64,000 nt of DNA from an uncultured Muribaculaceae bacterium (GCA_910579605.1 CAJTUG010000003.1:40184-104183), one strand, 5' to 3'. Counted from the stretch's first letter, positions 9,853-19,150 are shown. Made by a program: numbers and translations. The notes: generated from the letters alone by a model not told the origin.

Positions 9853-10061
9853 ATATTAAACAAATTTTATGTTCATAACTCCTATTTTCCTTTTATAATA
9901 GCCTGCCGCCATAATATATGTTAACGCCGAAATCGCATATTTTATAACGATTTTTGGCAGGAATTGTCAGCGTCCGAAAATAAACTTATAAATCATTGAT
10001 ACAATTGGAGATATTGTATTTTGAACTATAAAAAGTTAACAAATATTAAATATTAGAATAA

Positions 10062-10093
10062 TTTGGAATTTTATAGAAATTTACTTTAATTTG
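10062..10093 (+). promoter_or_regulatory. Probable promoter of the secreted-protein gene
   Basis: TTTG (10062-10065) lies 20 bp before TTAATTTG (10086-10093), which differs from TAnnTTTG at one position. The leader to the ATG at 10118 is about 20 nt. Confidence 0.5.
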
Positions 10094-10117
10094 CGTTGAA
10101 CCTTAAACTTAACTCAT

Positions 10118-11083
10118 ATGAATAGGTTGTTTATTTTACTAACGCTATTATTGTGTGCCATCTTTTCCAGTGAGGCCATAATAAACCACTCCGAATCTAT
10201 TTCAGACGATGCTACAGTGGCTGTAACTCAATCCTCAACTCAAAAATTCTTGCCTGTTGTAGAAGACGGTAAAACATGGTGGTATGGCAGTCAGTCATAT
10301 GCCGGCCATATACGCACTGAATGGGGTATGAGAATTGGTGAGATAGAGGAAATAGATGGAATCCTTTGGCATAAACTCACATATCCAATGCGCGATTATT
10401 ACAATTACCAGACCGGTTGGAAACGGATTGAAGATAATGCTTTTATAGGGCATATTAGAGAGGATGATAATGGCTCTATCTATTTTAGATGGAATCCATC
10501 GGATGCATATAATTTTGCAACTGTGGGCTATTGGTTATGGAACGTCTATCGTGGCCTAATAACTAAACCGTACGCCGACTCTCCATTTGGAGATAGCATC
10601 ATTGTAGAACGTCGTGGGCGTCCGGGGGTGGTAGGCGATGTCTATCCAATTGGAGATGAATCTCAGGATTATCTCAATATTCTTATCACAGATGTAGAAG
10701 AAATTGAGAATATGGGAGTTTCCCGGAAAGTCTTTACGACAAAGGCTCTCAACGATTGCAATCCATTTGATGGGGAAATAAACCATTATATCGAGGGTAT
10801 AGGTTGGGATATGCCTGGATTATTTAATCCTATGGCTTCGATATGTTCTTTGGAATCTATTCCCTATCTGAAATATGTGACAGATAAAGACAATAATATC
10901 GTGTTTGAAGGTGTCGGCGGCCCTAAGATTTGGCAAGAACCTGTGGGCGTAGAAGAAGTGGCTGTCGACGTTGCCAAACCTCAATATTTCAATCTCCAAG
11001 GTATTCACATAGAGGTGCCATCTCAACCAGGAGTCTATATTGAACGTAAAGGCTCAAAAACCCGTAAGGTCTACATCAAATAA
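10118..11083 (+). CDS. Secreted protein of unknown function with possible type IX sorting tail
   Basis: The 321-residue protein starts with a clear Sec signal peptide (hydrophobic residues 3-17, cleavage near SSEA). I recognise no catalytic motif in the Trp/Tyr-rich middle. The last 40 residues (PQYFNLQG...PGVYIERKGSKTRKVYIK) resemble the short C-terminal domains found on many secreted proteins of Bacteroidales, ending in a basic strand. These are thought to direct type IX-like secretion, but this assignment is inference. The gene stands alone, with its own weak promoter and a strong terminator. Confidence 0.65.
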   Translation: MNRLFILLTLLLCAIFSSEAIINHSESISDDATVAVTQSSTQKFLPVVEDGKTWWYGSQSYAGHIRTEWGMRIGEIEEIDGILWHKLTYPMRDYYNYQTGWKRIEDNAFIGHIREDDNGSIYFRWNPSDAYNFATVGYWLWNVYRGLITKPYADSPFGDSIIVERRGRPGVVGDVYPIGDESQDYLNILITDVEEIENMGVSRKVFTTKALNDCNPFDGEINHYIEGIGWDMPGLFNPMASICSLESIPYLKYVTDKDNNIVFEGVGGPKIWQEPVGVEEVAVDVAKPQYFNLQGIHIEVPSQPGVYIERKGSKTRKVYIK

Positions 11084-11094
11084 ATCTTAGCTGT

Positions 11095-11142
11095 AACCAT
11101 AAAAAGGGGAATCTGCATCGGCATGTTCCCCTTTTTATGGTT
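11095..11142. terminator. Bidirectional terminator after the secreted-protein gene
   Basis: AACCATAAAAAGGGGAA (11095-11111) pairs with its complement at 11126-11142. The right arm contains a T5 tract, and the left arm gives one on the opposite strand, so it can also end the minus-strand CobW-like transcript. Confidence 0.85.
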
Positions 11143-11171
11143 GTTGTGTAGAAGCTTTTCTTTATATATTT

Positions 11172-12401
11172 TTACTTTGCCAGGCAGGAGTCTAAAAGGC
11201 TTGTTATGGCCGCTTTGTCGAGATTTTGCCCTATGATGACTATTTTTATCATTCTGTCGCCGTATTTCGGATCCCAATCGCGCATCAATGTCGGATCAGA
11301 TTCAAGCATTGCCCGGAGGTCTTCTTTTGGTGCCGTAGCCAACCAACGACCTGCCTCAGAGAGCTTTTTCTGAACACCCGATTGTTCAAAGAGATAGCAC
11401 ATGTCCTTGTTGTTGGAGAAATAAACCTCGCCTTTGGAGCGGATGATATTCGAGGGCCATTTCCCTGCCAAGTAGTCGAAGCGGTTCAAATCGAAAGGGT
11501 CACGGCGATAGTAAACAAAAGTCTGTATGCCATATTCTTCCGCCTCACCCTCCTCGTGATGGTGGTGGTGATGGTGGCAATGCCCTTCTTCTTTGTGATG
11601 TTCATCGTCATGAAGGTGTTCATGTTCGTGGTGATGGTGGGCTTCATGTTCCTCCTCTTCGGTCACGGGTCGTTCAAGCTGCTGAATCCATGTGGCGGAC
11701 GTTGCGACTTCTTCAAAATCAAACATACCGGTATTGAGGAGCGCACTTAAATCTACTCGGCAGTAGTCGCATTCTATGATTTGGGCTTTTGGCTGAAGTG
11801 CACGGATAATGGTTTTTATCCGTGCGGCTTCTTCGGGGCTTACCTCAGATATTTTATTGAGCAATATTATATTGCAGAACTCTATTTGCTGGATAATGAG
11901 ATTCTCTATATCCTCTTCTTCGAGGTCTTTGCGCTCCAATTGGTCGCCGCAGGCAAATTCGCTTTTGAGGCGCAGGGCGTCGACTACGGTAACTATGCAG
12001 TCTAATTCCGGAACGCCGTGGCGCACGTATTGGCCTCCCATAGCCGGTATTGAGCATATAGTTTGCGCAATAGGCTCTGGCTCGCAGATTCCGCTGGCCT
12101 CTATGACGATATAGTCAAACGCCTTGGTTTCCACAAGCTGTGTGAGTTGCTCTACCAAGTCCATTTTCAGAGTACAGCAGATGCAGCCGTTTTGCAAGGC
12201 GACAAGGTCGCCGGAATCTTTGCCGCCGACGATACCGCCTTTCTGGATAAGGGCTGCATCGATGTTTACCTCGCCTATATCGTTTACAATCACGGCAAAG
12301 CGGATACCGCGTTCGTTGGTGAGAATATTGTTGAGAAGTGTTGTTTTGCCGCTTCCAAGATAGCCGGTGAGCAGCAGAACGGGGGTGTTTTTAGTTTCCA
12401 T
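11172..12401 (-). CDS. CobW/ZNG1-type GTP-dependent metallochaperone with His-rich segment
   Basis: COG0523 G3E GTPase that loads a metal, usually zinc, into target proteins. It shows Walker A GYLGSGKTT (residues about 12-20), the family metal-binding CXCC in NGCICCTLK, Walker B IVIEASGICEP, and NKISE as the G4 motif. A stretch around residues 262-295 is almost entirely His, Glu and Asp, a presumed metal store. The CobW C-terminal domain follows. The protein is 409 residues long. The ATG lies inside the last codons of folK (11-nt overlap), so it is the last gene of the rimP operon. No Zur-like operator was recognised. Confidence 0.88.
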   Translation of the reverse strand: METKNTPVLLLTGYLGSGKTTLLNNILTNERGIRFAVIVNDIGEVNIDAALIQKGGIVGGKDSGDLVALQNGCICCTLKMDLVEQLTQLVETKAFDYIVIEASGICEPEPIAQTICSIPAMGGQYVRHGVPELDCIVTVVDALRLKSEFACGDQLERKDLEEEDIENLIIQQIEFCNIILLNKISEVSPEEAARIKTIIRALQPKAQIIECDYCRVDLSALLNTGMFDFEEVATSATWIQQLERPVTEEEEHEAHHHHEHEHLHDDEHHKEEGHCHHHHHHHEEGEAEEYGIQTFVYYRRDPFDLNRFDYLAGKWPSNIIRSKGEVYFSNNKDMCYLFEQSGVQKKLSEAGRWLATAPKEDLRAMLESDPTLMRDWDPKYGDRMIKIVIIGQNLDKAAITSLLDSCLAK

Positions 12402-12855
12402 ACTTCGTGTTTTTGAGTTCTGTGAGAGGAATCATTACAAAAGGCCTTTCGGTCATGTGAGGATGCGGGATAGAGAGCCGAGGCGAATGATACTCAAGAT
12501 TGTCTATGCAGATAATGTCTATATCCACTTTGCGGTCGCGATAGCTGCCGTCGGCATTGCGGTGAGAGTCGGGGCAGACGCTTAGTTCCGCCTTTTGGGT
12601 GAGGTGCAACAAACCTTCAGGGCCACCTATATCGTCAAGGTCAAGGCCGTAGATAGCCATGCCAATGTTGATGAACCGGTTTTGGCTGCTGTAGCCCCAT
12701 GCTTCGCTTTCTATAGGCTTAGAAAGCCTGTATCCCTTGGCAAATCCTTTGAAACTGCTTTCTAAAGCGGCGACCGCCGCCCTGATGTGGGCATGGCGGT
12801 CGCCGATATTAGAGCCTATGTTGAGATAAACGGTGCGTTCCACCGGATAGTGCAA
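12391..12855 (-). CDS. folK: HPPK, dihydropterin pyrophosphokinase, with non-ATG start
   Basis: FolK transfers pyrophosphate from ATP to 6-hydroxymethyl-dihydropterin in folate synthesis. VYLNIGSNIGDR opens the domain. The metal and substrate motif DRKVDIDIICID and the HPPK signature IPHPHMTERPFV are present. The reading frame begins directly after the infB stop codon in the same frame, and no ATG precedes the conserved VYLNIGSN. Initiation must use TTG at 12855 or, more likely, GTG at 12843, which gives the usual four-residue lead. It overlaps the CobW-like gene by 11 nt. Confidence 0.9.
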   Translation of the reverse strand: MHYPVERTVYLNIGSNIGDRHAHIRAAVAALESSFKGFAKGYRLSKPIESEAWGYSSQNRFINIGMAIYGLDLDDIGGPEGLLHLTQKAELSVCPDSHRNADGSYRDRKVDIDIICIDNLEYHSPRLSIPHPHMTERPFVMIPLTELKNTKYGN

Positions 12856-15800
12856 TTAGTCTATGCTTGTACGGGCAACTTCTTTCTCTTCGTAGCCTTC
12901 TATGAGGTCACCGATCTTAAGGTCATTGTAACCTGAGATAGAAAGACCGCATTCGTAACCCGAAAGAACCTCTTTCACATCGTCTTTGAAGCGCTTGAGC
13001 GAGCCGAGTTCGCCCGTGTAGCGCACAATGCCGTCGCGGATGAGGCGAACCTTGCTGCCACGTTTGATCTTGCCTTCGCGTATGATGGCTCCGGCAATAG
13101 TACCAACTTTTGAAACGTGGAATGTTTCCAATACCTCGGCTGTGCCGGTAACCTCTTCTTTGATTTCTGGTGCAAGCATGCCGGCCATAGCGTCTTTCAC
13201 GTCTTCTATGGCCTGATAGATTACAGAGTAGAGACGTATTTGGACACCGTCGCGTTCAGCTGCTCGACGAGCCGCAACACTGGGGCGCACTTGGAAGCCT
13301 ATGATAATGGCGTCGGAAGCCGCTGCCAAAGTTACGTCGCTTTCCGAAATCTCGCCCACGGCCTTGTGGAGGACGTTGATCTGGATTTCTTCGGTCGACA
13401 ATTTGATGAGAGAATCCGAAAGAGCTTCGATAGAACCGTCCACGTCGCCTTTCACAATGATGTTGAGCTCTTGGAAATTGCCTATTGCGCGACGACGGCC
13501 AATATCTTCAAGGGTAAGCATCTTGTGTGTGCGCAGACCCTGTTCGCGTGCCAATTGTTCGCGTTTGTTGGCAATGTCTCGTGCTTCCTGCTCAGTTTCA
13601 AGTACATTGAAAGTGTCGCCGGCAGTAGGAGCGCCGTTGAGGCCGAGGATGAGTGCCGGCGTTGCAGGCCCGGCTTCTTTGATGCGTTGGTTACGCTCGT
13701 TGAACATCGCTTTGATGCGCCCGTAAGTATTGCCGGCAAGCACTATGTCGCCTATTCGCAATGTGCCGTTTTGCACAAGAACGTTTGCTACATAGCCGCG
13801 GCCTTTGTCCAACGTGGATTCTATAATTGTACCAACCGCACGACGGGAGGGGTTAGCCTTGAGATCAAGCATTTCTGCTTCAAGGAGCACTTTCTCCATG
13901 AGTTCTTCCACGCCTATGCCTTTCTTGGCCGAAATGTCTTGGCTCTGGTATTTTCCGCCCCATTCCTCTACAAGATAGTTCATGGCAGCAAGCTCTTCCT
14001 TGATCTTGTCGGGGTTGGCATGCGGCTTGTCTATTTTGTTGATGGCAAAGACAATAGGCACACCTGCTGCAGCTGCGTGGTTGATGGCCTCAACAGTCTG
14101 TGGCATCACGGAATCGTCGGCGGCTACTATAATGATTACTAAGTCGGTTACCTTTGCACCGCGGGCACGCATAGCCGTAAATGCTTCGTGGCCGGGAGTG
14201 TCCAGGAACGTGATGTTGCGTCCGTCGGCAAGTTTTACACTATAGGAGCCTATGTGCTGGGTAATACCGCCAGCTTCGCCTGCAATTACATTGGCGTTTC
14301 TTATGTAGTCGAGAAGTGAGGTTTTGCCGTGGTCTACGTGACCCATCACGGTTACAACCGGCGGACGGCTCACCAAATCCTCCTCGGAATCTTCTTCCTG
14401 ATGTATAGCATCGGCAACCTCAGCCGAAACATATTCGGTGGAGTATCCGAATTCTTCGGCCACAATGTTTATGGTTTCCGCGTCAAGACGCTGGTTTATA
14501 GATACCATGACGCCCAAGTTCATACATGTGGCAATGACGTTGTTTACAGGAACGTCCATCATGACTGCCAGATCGTTGGCTGTCACGAATTCGGTTATCT
14601 TGAGTACGCGGCTTTCTGCTTCTTCTGCCTCGTGGGCTTCGCGTTCACGTGAAGCTATCGCCTCGCGTTTCTCTTTCCTCCATTTTGCACCGCGTTTAAG
14701 GCCTTTGTCTTTGGCTGTGAGGCGTGCAAGAGTTTCTTTTACCTGTTTTTGAACGTCTTCTTCGTTAACCTCGGGTTGGGGTGCGGGTTTGCGGTTGCGT
14801 TCATTGCGGCGGTTATTACCTCCGTTTTGGTTGCGGTTGTTGCCGTTTTGGTTGCCTTGCCCGTTGTTGTTGCGACGGTTTTCGCCACCACGGTTCTTGT
14901 TCTCGTTGCCGGTGGTCTGGCTTCCTACCTTTTCGATGTCTACCTTCTCTTTTCCGGTTATGCGGCGTCTTTTCTTGCGGTCGCCCTCTCCTTGAGAACC
15001 TTGCCCGTTTTGATTGCCTCGGTTGCGCTCGTTTCTGCGGTCTTCTTTGGTCTTTTTCTTTGGACGGGTGGTCTGGTTGATTGCGTCAAGGTCTATTTTA
15101 CCAACGATGTTGAGAGTAGGACCAGTGCTTTCGCGTTGGATCGTGAAAATTTCGGGTTCGGCCTGAGCATTTTCGGCCTTTGCCTCCGTTTTGGGGGCAT
15201 CTGCTTTAGGTTCTTGCACGTATTGTTGTTTGTCTTTGTTTTGCTGAGGTTTTGGAGCCTGGTTGTTCTGTTTGGACGCTCCGGTTTGAACAGCCTGAGC
15301 TTGTTTCTTGGTCTCGGCTTCTGCTGGCTTCTGCTTCTCTACTTTGGCAACTGCCTGAGAATCCGAGGTCTTTGGCTGAGCGGCTTTGGTTTCAGGCACT
15401 TGGCGAGGCGTTTCGCCCTTGGGTATTTCAACTTTCGGGGCTTCTGCTTTGGGCTGGGGCTCGCTCGGTTTGGCGGCCTCCTTGGGACTTTGCTTTGGCT
15501 CAGGTGCAGAAACGGTCGCTTTGGGGACGTCCTGTTTTGGGGTTTCGGTTGCTGTTTCTGCTTTGGGTTGCTCCACACGTTTTACCACCGGCATACCTTT
15601 GGCGTCCAATTCAAGTTTGCCAACGATATGGGGTTTGTTTGCTTGCGGCGTCGAGGGCGTTTCTTCGCTTTTGGCTGCTGCGCTGCGGGCTGCACGGTTT
15701 TCCTTGCGTTCGGTGCTGATTTGGGTTGATTTGTTTTTCAAGTCTTTATCGCCCTTGAATGCGGCCATCAGCATATCAACGATATCGTCTTCAACTCGGG

Positions 15801-15909
15801 TGTTGGGGCTTTCGTCGATAGTGATGTTTTTTTTGCGCAAAAATTCTATGACCGTCGGGAGAGCGACGTTCAGGTCTTTTGCTACTTTGCTTATTTTCGT
15901 TTTCGCCAT
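12856..15909 (-). CDS. infB: Translation initiation factor IF-2
   Basis: This GTPase brings fMet-tRNA to the 30S subunit and promotes subunit joining. The IF2 N-terminal helical domain (residues 1-55, [23 protein letters not shown]) is followed by a long low-complexity Pro/Lys/Gln/Asn/Arg linker (about 60-410). A second IF2_N domain comes next, then the G domain with [11 protein letters not shown] (G1), DTPGHEAF (G3) and NKIDKP (G4). Domains II-IV end the protein. At 1017 aa it is long but usual for Bacteroidota. It lies 90 nt after nusA and ends exactly where the folK frame begins. Confidence 0.97.
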   Translation of the reverse strand: MAKTKISKVAKDLNVALPTVIEFLRKKNITIDESPNTRVEDDIVDMLMAAFKGDKDLKNKSTQISTERKENRAARSAAAKSEETPSTPQANKPHIVGKLELDAKGMPVVKRVEQPKAETATETPKQDVPKATVSAPEPKQSPKEAAKPSEPQPKAEAPKVEIPKGETPRQVPETKAAQPKTSDSQAVAKVEKQKPAEAETKKQAQAVQTGASKQNNQAPKPQQNKDKQQYVQEPKADAPKTEAKAENAQAEPEIFTIQRESTGPTLNIVGKIDLDAINQTTRPKKKTKEDRRNERNRGNQNGQGSQGEGDRKKRRRITGKEKVDIEKVGSQTTGNENKNRGGENRRNNNGQGNQNGNNRNQNGGNNRRNERNRKPAPQPEVNEEDVQKQVKETLARLTAKDKGLKRGAKWRKEKREAIASREREAHEAEEAESRVLKITEFVTANDLAVMMDVPVNNVIATCMNLGVMVSINQRLDAETINIVAEEFGYSTEYVSAEVADAIHQEEDSEEDLVSRPPVVTVMGHVDHGKTSLLDYIRNANVIAGEAGGITQHIGSYSVKLADGRNITFLDTPGHEAFTAMRARGAKVTDLVIIIVAADDSVMPQTVEAINHAAAAGVPIVFAINKIDKPHANPDKIKEELAAMNYLVEEWGGKYQSQDISAKKGIGVEELMEKVLLEAEMLDLKANPSRRAVGTIIESTLDKGRGYVANVLVQNGTLRIGDIVLAGNTYGRIKAMFNERNQRIKEAGPATPALILGLNGAPTAGDTFNVLETEQEARDIANKREQLAREQGLRTHKMLTLEDIGRRRAIGNFQELNIIVKGDVDGSIEALSDSLIKLSTEEIQINVLHKAVGEISESDVTLAAASDAIIIGFQVRPSVAARRAAERDGVQIRLYSVIYQAIEDVKDAMAGMLAPEIKEEVTGTAEVLETFHVSKVGTIAGAIIREGKIKRGSKVRLIRDGIVRYTGELGSLKRFKDDVKEVLSGYECGLSISGYNDLKIGDLIEGYEEKEVARTSID

Positions 15910-15999
15910 ATATTAGTGCTTGGTCTTTTTTCGTTTATCAAGTTCCGACTCGCTTAGCGGCCGATGTACCGGCCGTTCCCGCCCTCGGGCCGACGGGCT

Positions 16000-17310
16000 T
16001 CAGGCTTCTTCCTGTTGGTCTGAGCCTGTCTCTGAGGCTGCATCCTCGGCGTCGTCGTCCTCGTATTCTTTCTTGAGGATTTCTATAACTTCGTCGATTG
16101 TAGATTCCTCAAGATCCGATTTTTGGACGAGCGCCTCGCGCGGTGTGTTGAGTACGCTCTTAGCAGTCACACAGCCGCATTCTTTCAGTGCGTCGATAAC
16201 CCATGCGTCGATTTCGTCGCGGAATTCATCAAGGAAAATGTCGTCTTCGTAAATTATTTCTGTGTCGCGGTACACGTCTATTTCGTAGCCAGTGAGCATA
16301 GTGGCCAATTTAATGTTATGGCCGTTTTTGCCTATGGCTAAAGATACCTCCTCGGGGCGGAGGAATACTTCCGCTTTTTTGTTTTCTTCGTCAAGACGTA
16401 TGGTGGAAATACGTGCAGGCGACAGAGCGCGCTGGATAAAGAGTGCCGGATTGGTGGTGAAATGGATCACGTCGATGTTTTCGTTGCGCAATTCGCGCAC
16501 TATGCCATGGATACGCGAACCTTTTACGCCAACGCATGCTCCAACCGGATCTATACGGTCGTCGTAGCTCTCTACGGCTATCTTTGCACGTTCTCCCGGT
16601 ATGCGGGCAACGGCACGAATGCTTATGAGCCCATCGTGGATTTCCGGAACCTCAAGCTCGAAAAGGCGGCGGAGGAACGCCTCGTTCGTACGCGATACCG
16701 TAATCTTGGGATTGTTGTTCTTGTTGTCTACATTGGCAATGACAGCGCGTACAGTTTCGCCTTTGCGGAAGAAATCGCCGGGGATAGACTCGCTTTTAGG
16801 CAAGAGCAACTCGTTTTTGTCGTCATCCAAAAGGAGGGTCTCGCGGCTCCATGTCTGATAAACTTCGCCCGTCACAAGCTCGCCTTCAAGTTCTTTGAAT
16901 TTGGCGTAGATAGCTTCTTTCTGCAAGTCAAGGATGCGGCTTTGGAGCGTCTGGCGGAGATTGAGGATGGCGCGGCGTCCGAATTTCTCGAAAATAATTT
17001 CTCGTGAATGCTCTTCGCCCACTTCTGCTTCGGGGTCGTCGTCGGCTCGGGCGTCGGAGAGGGAAATCTGCAAGTTGGGGTTTTCAACCTCGCCGTCGGG
17101 AACTACCTCAAGATTCTGGAAAATCTGAACGTCGCCTTTGTCGGGATTCAAGATCACGTCGAGATTCTCGTCTGTGCCGAACATCTTGGCCAATACATTG
17201 CGGAAAGATTCTTCAAGCACACTGATCATGGTGGTTTTGTCGATGTTCTTCAGTTCTTTGAACTCGGCGAACTGCTCGACCATATTTGGAGTTTCCTCTT
17301 TCTTTGCCAT
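16000..17310 (-). CDS. nusA: Transcription termination/antitermination factor NusA
   Basis: NusA binds RNA polymerase and nascent RNA to control pausing, termination and antitermination. The domains are in the expected order: an N-terminal polymerase-binding domain (1-125), an S1 domain (about 130-200, GELVTGEVYQ), KH1 with DPVGACVGVKGSRI (about 240), and KH2 with SLAIGKNGHNIKLA (about 330). A short acidic tail ends it. The 436-residue length is typical of Bacteroidota, which lack the C-terminal repeats of E. coli NusA. It is placed between rimP (29-nt gap) and infB. Confidence 0.96.
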   Translation of the reverse strand: MAKKEETPNMVEQFAEFKELKNIDKTTMISVLEESFRNVLAKMFGTDENLDVILNPDKGDVQIFQNLEVVPDGEVENPNLQISLSDARADDDPEAEVGEEHSREIIFEKFGRRAILNLRQTLQSRILDLQKEAIYAKFKELEGELVTGEVYQTWSRETLLLDDDKNELLLPKSESIPGDFFRKGETVRAVIANVDNKNNNPKITVSRTNEAFLRRLFELEVPEIHDGLISIRAVARIPGERAKIAVESYDDRIDPVGACVGVKGSRIHGIVRELRNENIDVIHFTTNPALFIQRALSPARISTIRLDEENKKAEVFLRPEEVSLAIGKNGHNIKLATMLTGYEIDVYRDTEIIYEDDIFLDEFRDEIDAWVIDALKECGCVTAKSVLNTPREALVQKSDLEESTIDEVIEILKKEYEDDDAEDAASETGSDQQEEA

Positions 17311-17339
17311 TTATCTTAGTTTTGTATGTTTTTGTAGTG

Positions 17340-17822
17340 TTAAAATTTCAAATCGTAGCGCACGTATTTGCAATCGCCGGAGCGCAAATCTATGCTTTCT
17401 GTTTTTTCTACTGGACGTTTGCAGCCAGGTTCTTTAACTTTCACTTTCGTCTCTATGGCGAAAACTACGTCGCAATCGTCGGCACCTCGCTCGCATTTCG
17501 ACAAAACGCCGCGGAGCTTGCGCCCGTCGCGTGTCAAAATTTCAAGTTCGTTGCCTAAATTCTTCTCATATTGCCCTATTACTTTGAATGGCGACGTGAG
17601 CCCGGCTGAGCCTACCTCAAGTTCATAGTCTTCTTGCTCGCGGTCAAAAGCAGCTTCTATAGCACGGGTTATGGCAACGCAGCTGTCTATGTCTACGCCA
17701 GAAGGGCTGTCTATCTCTATAGTGATTTCGTTGGAGGGAGTTACCGTGATGTCTACCAGGAACATGTCTGTTCCTTCAATAGCTTTTGCTACCGTGTCCC
17801 TCAGCAATTCTTTGTCTATCAT
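17340..17822 (-). CDS. rimP: Ribosome maturation factor RimP
   Basis: RimP helps to mature the 30S subunit. The 160-residue protein begins MIDKELLRDTVAKAIEG. An upstream ATG would add 33 residues (to 17921) that match no RimP and would overlap the hairpin leader and promoter, so the start at 17822 is preferred. The core shows VDITVTPSNEITIEID, the CVAITRAIE helix and YELEVGSAGLTSPFK, followed by the C-terminal SH3-like domain. It is first in the conserved rimP-nusA-infB operon. Confidence 0.93.
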   Translation of the reverse strand: MIDKELLRDTVAKAIEGTDMFLVDITVTPSNEITIEIDSPSGVDIDSCVAITRAIEAAFDREQEDYELEVGSAGLTSPFKVIGQYEKNLGNELEILTRDGRKLRGVLSKCERGADDCDVVFAIETKVKVKEPGCKRPVEKTESIDLRSGDCKYVRYDLKF

Positions 17823-17839
17823 AATTCGGGGATTACTCC

Positions 17840-17873
17840 AAAAAACGAGGAGGAAGCTTCTTGCCCCCTCCTC
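17840..17873 (-). terminator. Attenuator-like hairpin with T tract in the rimP leader
   Basis: On the minus strand GAGGAGG (17873-17867) pairs with CCTCCTC (17853-17847), followed by G and six T. It lies after the predicted transcription start and about 20 nt before the rimP ATG, so it would stop transcription before the operon unless bypassed. Confidence 0.55.
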
Positions 17874-17890
17874 TCTTGAAGATTGTAGTG

Positions 17891-17921
17891 CAAAGGTAGT
17901 GAATTTTGCCCGCAAATGCAA
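17891..17921 (-). promoter_or_regulatory. Promoter of the rimP-nusA-infB operon
   Basis: Minus strand TACCTTTG (17898-17891) with a minimal -33 TTG (17921-17919), spacer 20 bp. The predicted leader of about 60 nt contains the terminator-like hairpin. Confidence 0.6.
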
Positions 17922-17922
17922 G

Positions 17923-18211
17923 TAAATGCCTCAATACTCTATTATATTACAAAACTTTTATAAATGATTAATTGTTTATAACTTTAATTAACTGTCGGCC
18001 GCGCCGTCGGAATCATTTCTTTTAAAACTTTGCCGCGCTCTGGAAATGGTGTCGTGAAATTGCAATTTTTTATTGGTAATTGGTGTATTGCTTTTGTTGA
18101 AACATGTTATTTTATAAAAATCATCACGATTTATCATTTTTTTGCATTATTTTTGGAATTTTAAAATATTTCTCTATCTTTGCAACCGATAACCTTTTAA
18201 ATCATCCTATT
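17923..18211. other. Divergent AT-rich intergenic region upstream of the barrel-protein gene
   Basis: About 290 bp between the divergent rimP and outer-membrane barrel transcription units. It holds the 18152-18182 promoter near its right end. I see no other recognisable element. Confidence 0.5.
18152..18182 (+). promoter_or_regulatory. Promoter of the barrel-protein transcript
   Basis: TTTG (18152-18155) and TATCTTTG (18175-18182), spacer 19 bp. The predicted start is near 18188, before the small open frame at 18212. Confidence 0.72.
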
Positions 18212-18310
18212 ATGAAACTTAAAATTGTTTTGACGGCTATTTCTCCTATGATAAATTTAGACCAGGAGATAAGGCTTTTACAGAAAGGAAGAAAATGTTA
18301 TATCAAATAA
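18212..18310 (+). CDS. Possible 32-residue leader peptide
   Basis: A short ATG-started frame (MKLKIVLTAISPMINLD...) sits about 24 nt after a strong promoter and ends 7 nt before the barrel gene. It matches no family I know. It could be a translated leader coupled to the next gene, or chance in an untranslated leader. Its position is the only support. Confidence 0.3.
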   Translation: MKLKIVLTAISPMINLDQEIRLLQKGRKCYIK

Positions 18311-18317
18311 AATATTA

Positions 18318-18914
18318 ATGTCTTTGCTCATGGAAAAACTGTTAAGACTTAGGGCGTTTTGGACCGTTTTGATCGTGGCGGTGTCTTGCATTATCCCCTC
18401 TTTCAACGCCGAAGCAAAAAAATACGATTTCTCTATCTCGGCTGGCTATCAGTGGTCGCAGAAAGGCGATGAAAACCGTGGTTTCATTGTTGCCGGCCAG
18501 TTCCATCTTCCGATATTTAAAGGCCTGGAATTTGCTCCGGAGTTGGGCTATTACTACCTCAAGGAGCATGGCGATGATTTGTGGCACACGGGCTTCTCGT
18601 TAAGGGCTTTGGCCGGCTACAGGATACCTACAAGTATTATCGAAATTTCTACCGGCCCACGCATGGATATCGCCGTTGCCCAGAAATCATTTGAACGCCG
18701 CACATGTTTCGACGGCGCTTATTTAGGGAAGCATCATGCGTTGCATACCGTAGTGGCTTACTGGCAGTTCCGTATAGCCGTAGGCTTGCGCAAGTATAAG
18801 TTGTTTTTCGATTACTCATTGCCGATAAGCAATTATTATAAGAATCCGGATATTGAGGATCGCTTGCATCTCTTTGAGGTAGGTGCACAGTTTACCTTCT
18901 CTATCGGTAGGTGA
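18318..18914 (+). CDS. Outer-membrane beta-barrel protein (small porin-like)
   Basis: A 198-residue protein with a signal peptide (hydrophobic core RAFWTVLIVAVSCIIPSF, cleavage near NAEA). Alternating hydrophobic/polar strands rich in Tyr, Trp and Gly then follow, ending FTFSIGR, as expected of an eight-stranded barrel of the OmpA/OmpX or bacteroidetes PorT type. An internal ATG at 18330 gives a more standard signal peptide and may be the true start. It is a single gene with its own promoter and a strong terminator. No ligand or function is evident. Confidence 0.65.
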   Translation: MSLLMEKLLRLRAFWTVLIVAVSCIIPSFNAEAKKYDFSISAGYQWSQKGDENRGFIVAGQFHLPIFKGLEFAPELGYYYLKEHGDDLWHTGFSLRALAGYRIPTSIIEISTGPRMDIAVAQKSFERRTCFDGAYLGKHHALHTVVAYWQFRIAVGLRKYKLFFDYSLPISNYYKNPDIEDRLHLFEVGAQFTFSIGR

Positions 18915-19004
18915 CCGATTTGAAACCTTTCGGAAACGGCGGGTCTGCTTCTGTGATTCTCGCGATTTTATCTGATTGACATTGCACTGCATTGTCTTGT
19001 GGTT

Positions 19005-19043
19005 TTGCCGCCACGGTAATTATTGCCGTGGCGGCAATTTTTC
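19005..19043 (+). terminator. Intrinsic terminator after the barrel-protein gene
   Basis: TTGCCGCCACGG (19005-19016) pairs with CCGTGGCGGCAA (19026-19037), followed by TTTTTC. Confidence 0.85.
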
Positions 19044-19082
19044 ATTTCTGTTGGAGAAATGGCAGGGGCTGGTGCAGATTTT

Positions 19083-19113
19083 TTTGCAGGTTTGGAGATA
19101 ATTTGTAATTTTG
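19083..19113 (+). promoter_or_regulatory. Promoter of rel
   Basis: TTTG (19083-19086) and TAATTTTG (19106-19113), spacer 19 bp, about 35 nt before the rel start. Confidence 0.68.
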
Positions 19114-19150
19114 TGGTAAATTGGGCTTTAAGCAGCCTTTAGCACGTATT

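Larger units (their letters stand above)
9763..10117. other. Divergent intergenic region (355 bp)
   Basis: AT-rich spacer between the oxidoreductase operon and the secreted-protein gene. It contains one promoter in each direction and no open frame or conserved RNA that I can recognise. Confidence 0.6.

Noticed and set aside
11540..11660. Tandem GTG/GAT-rich DNA repeat, possible CRISPR or minisatellite
   Set aside because: It is the coding DNA of the His/Glu segment in the CobW-like protein, without spacers or regular units.
13117..14142. Second long plus-strand frame opposite infB
   Set aside because: Antisense to the well conserved G domain; explained by codon bias of infB.
14749..15729. 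Long open frame on the plus strand opposite infB
   Set aside because: It mirrors the Pro/Lys/Gln-rich low-complexity linker of IF-2 and has no family resemblance or promoter.
17823..17921. N-terminal extension of rimP
   Set aside because: Would cover the promoter and hairpin, and the residues match no RimP.
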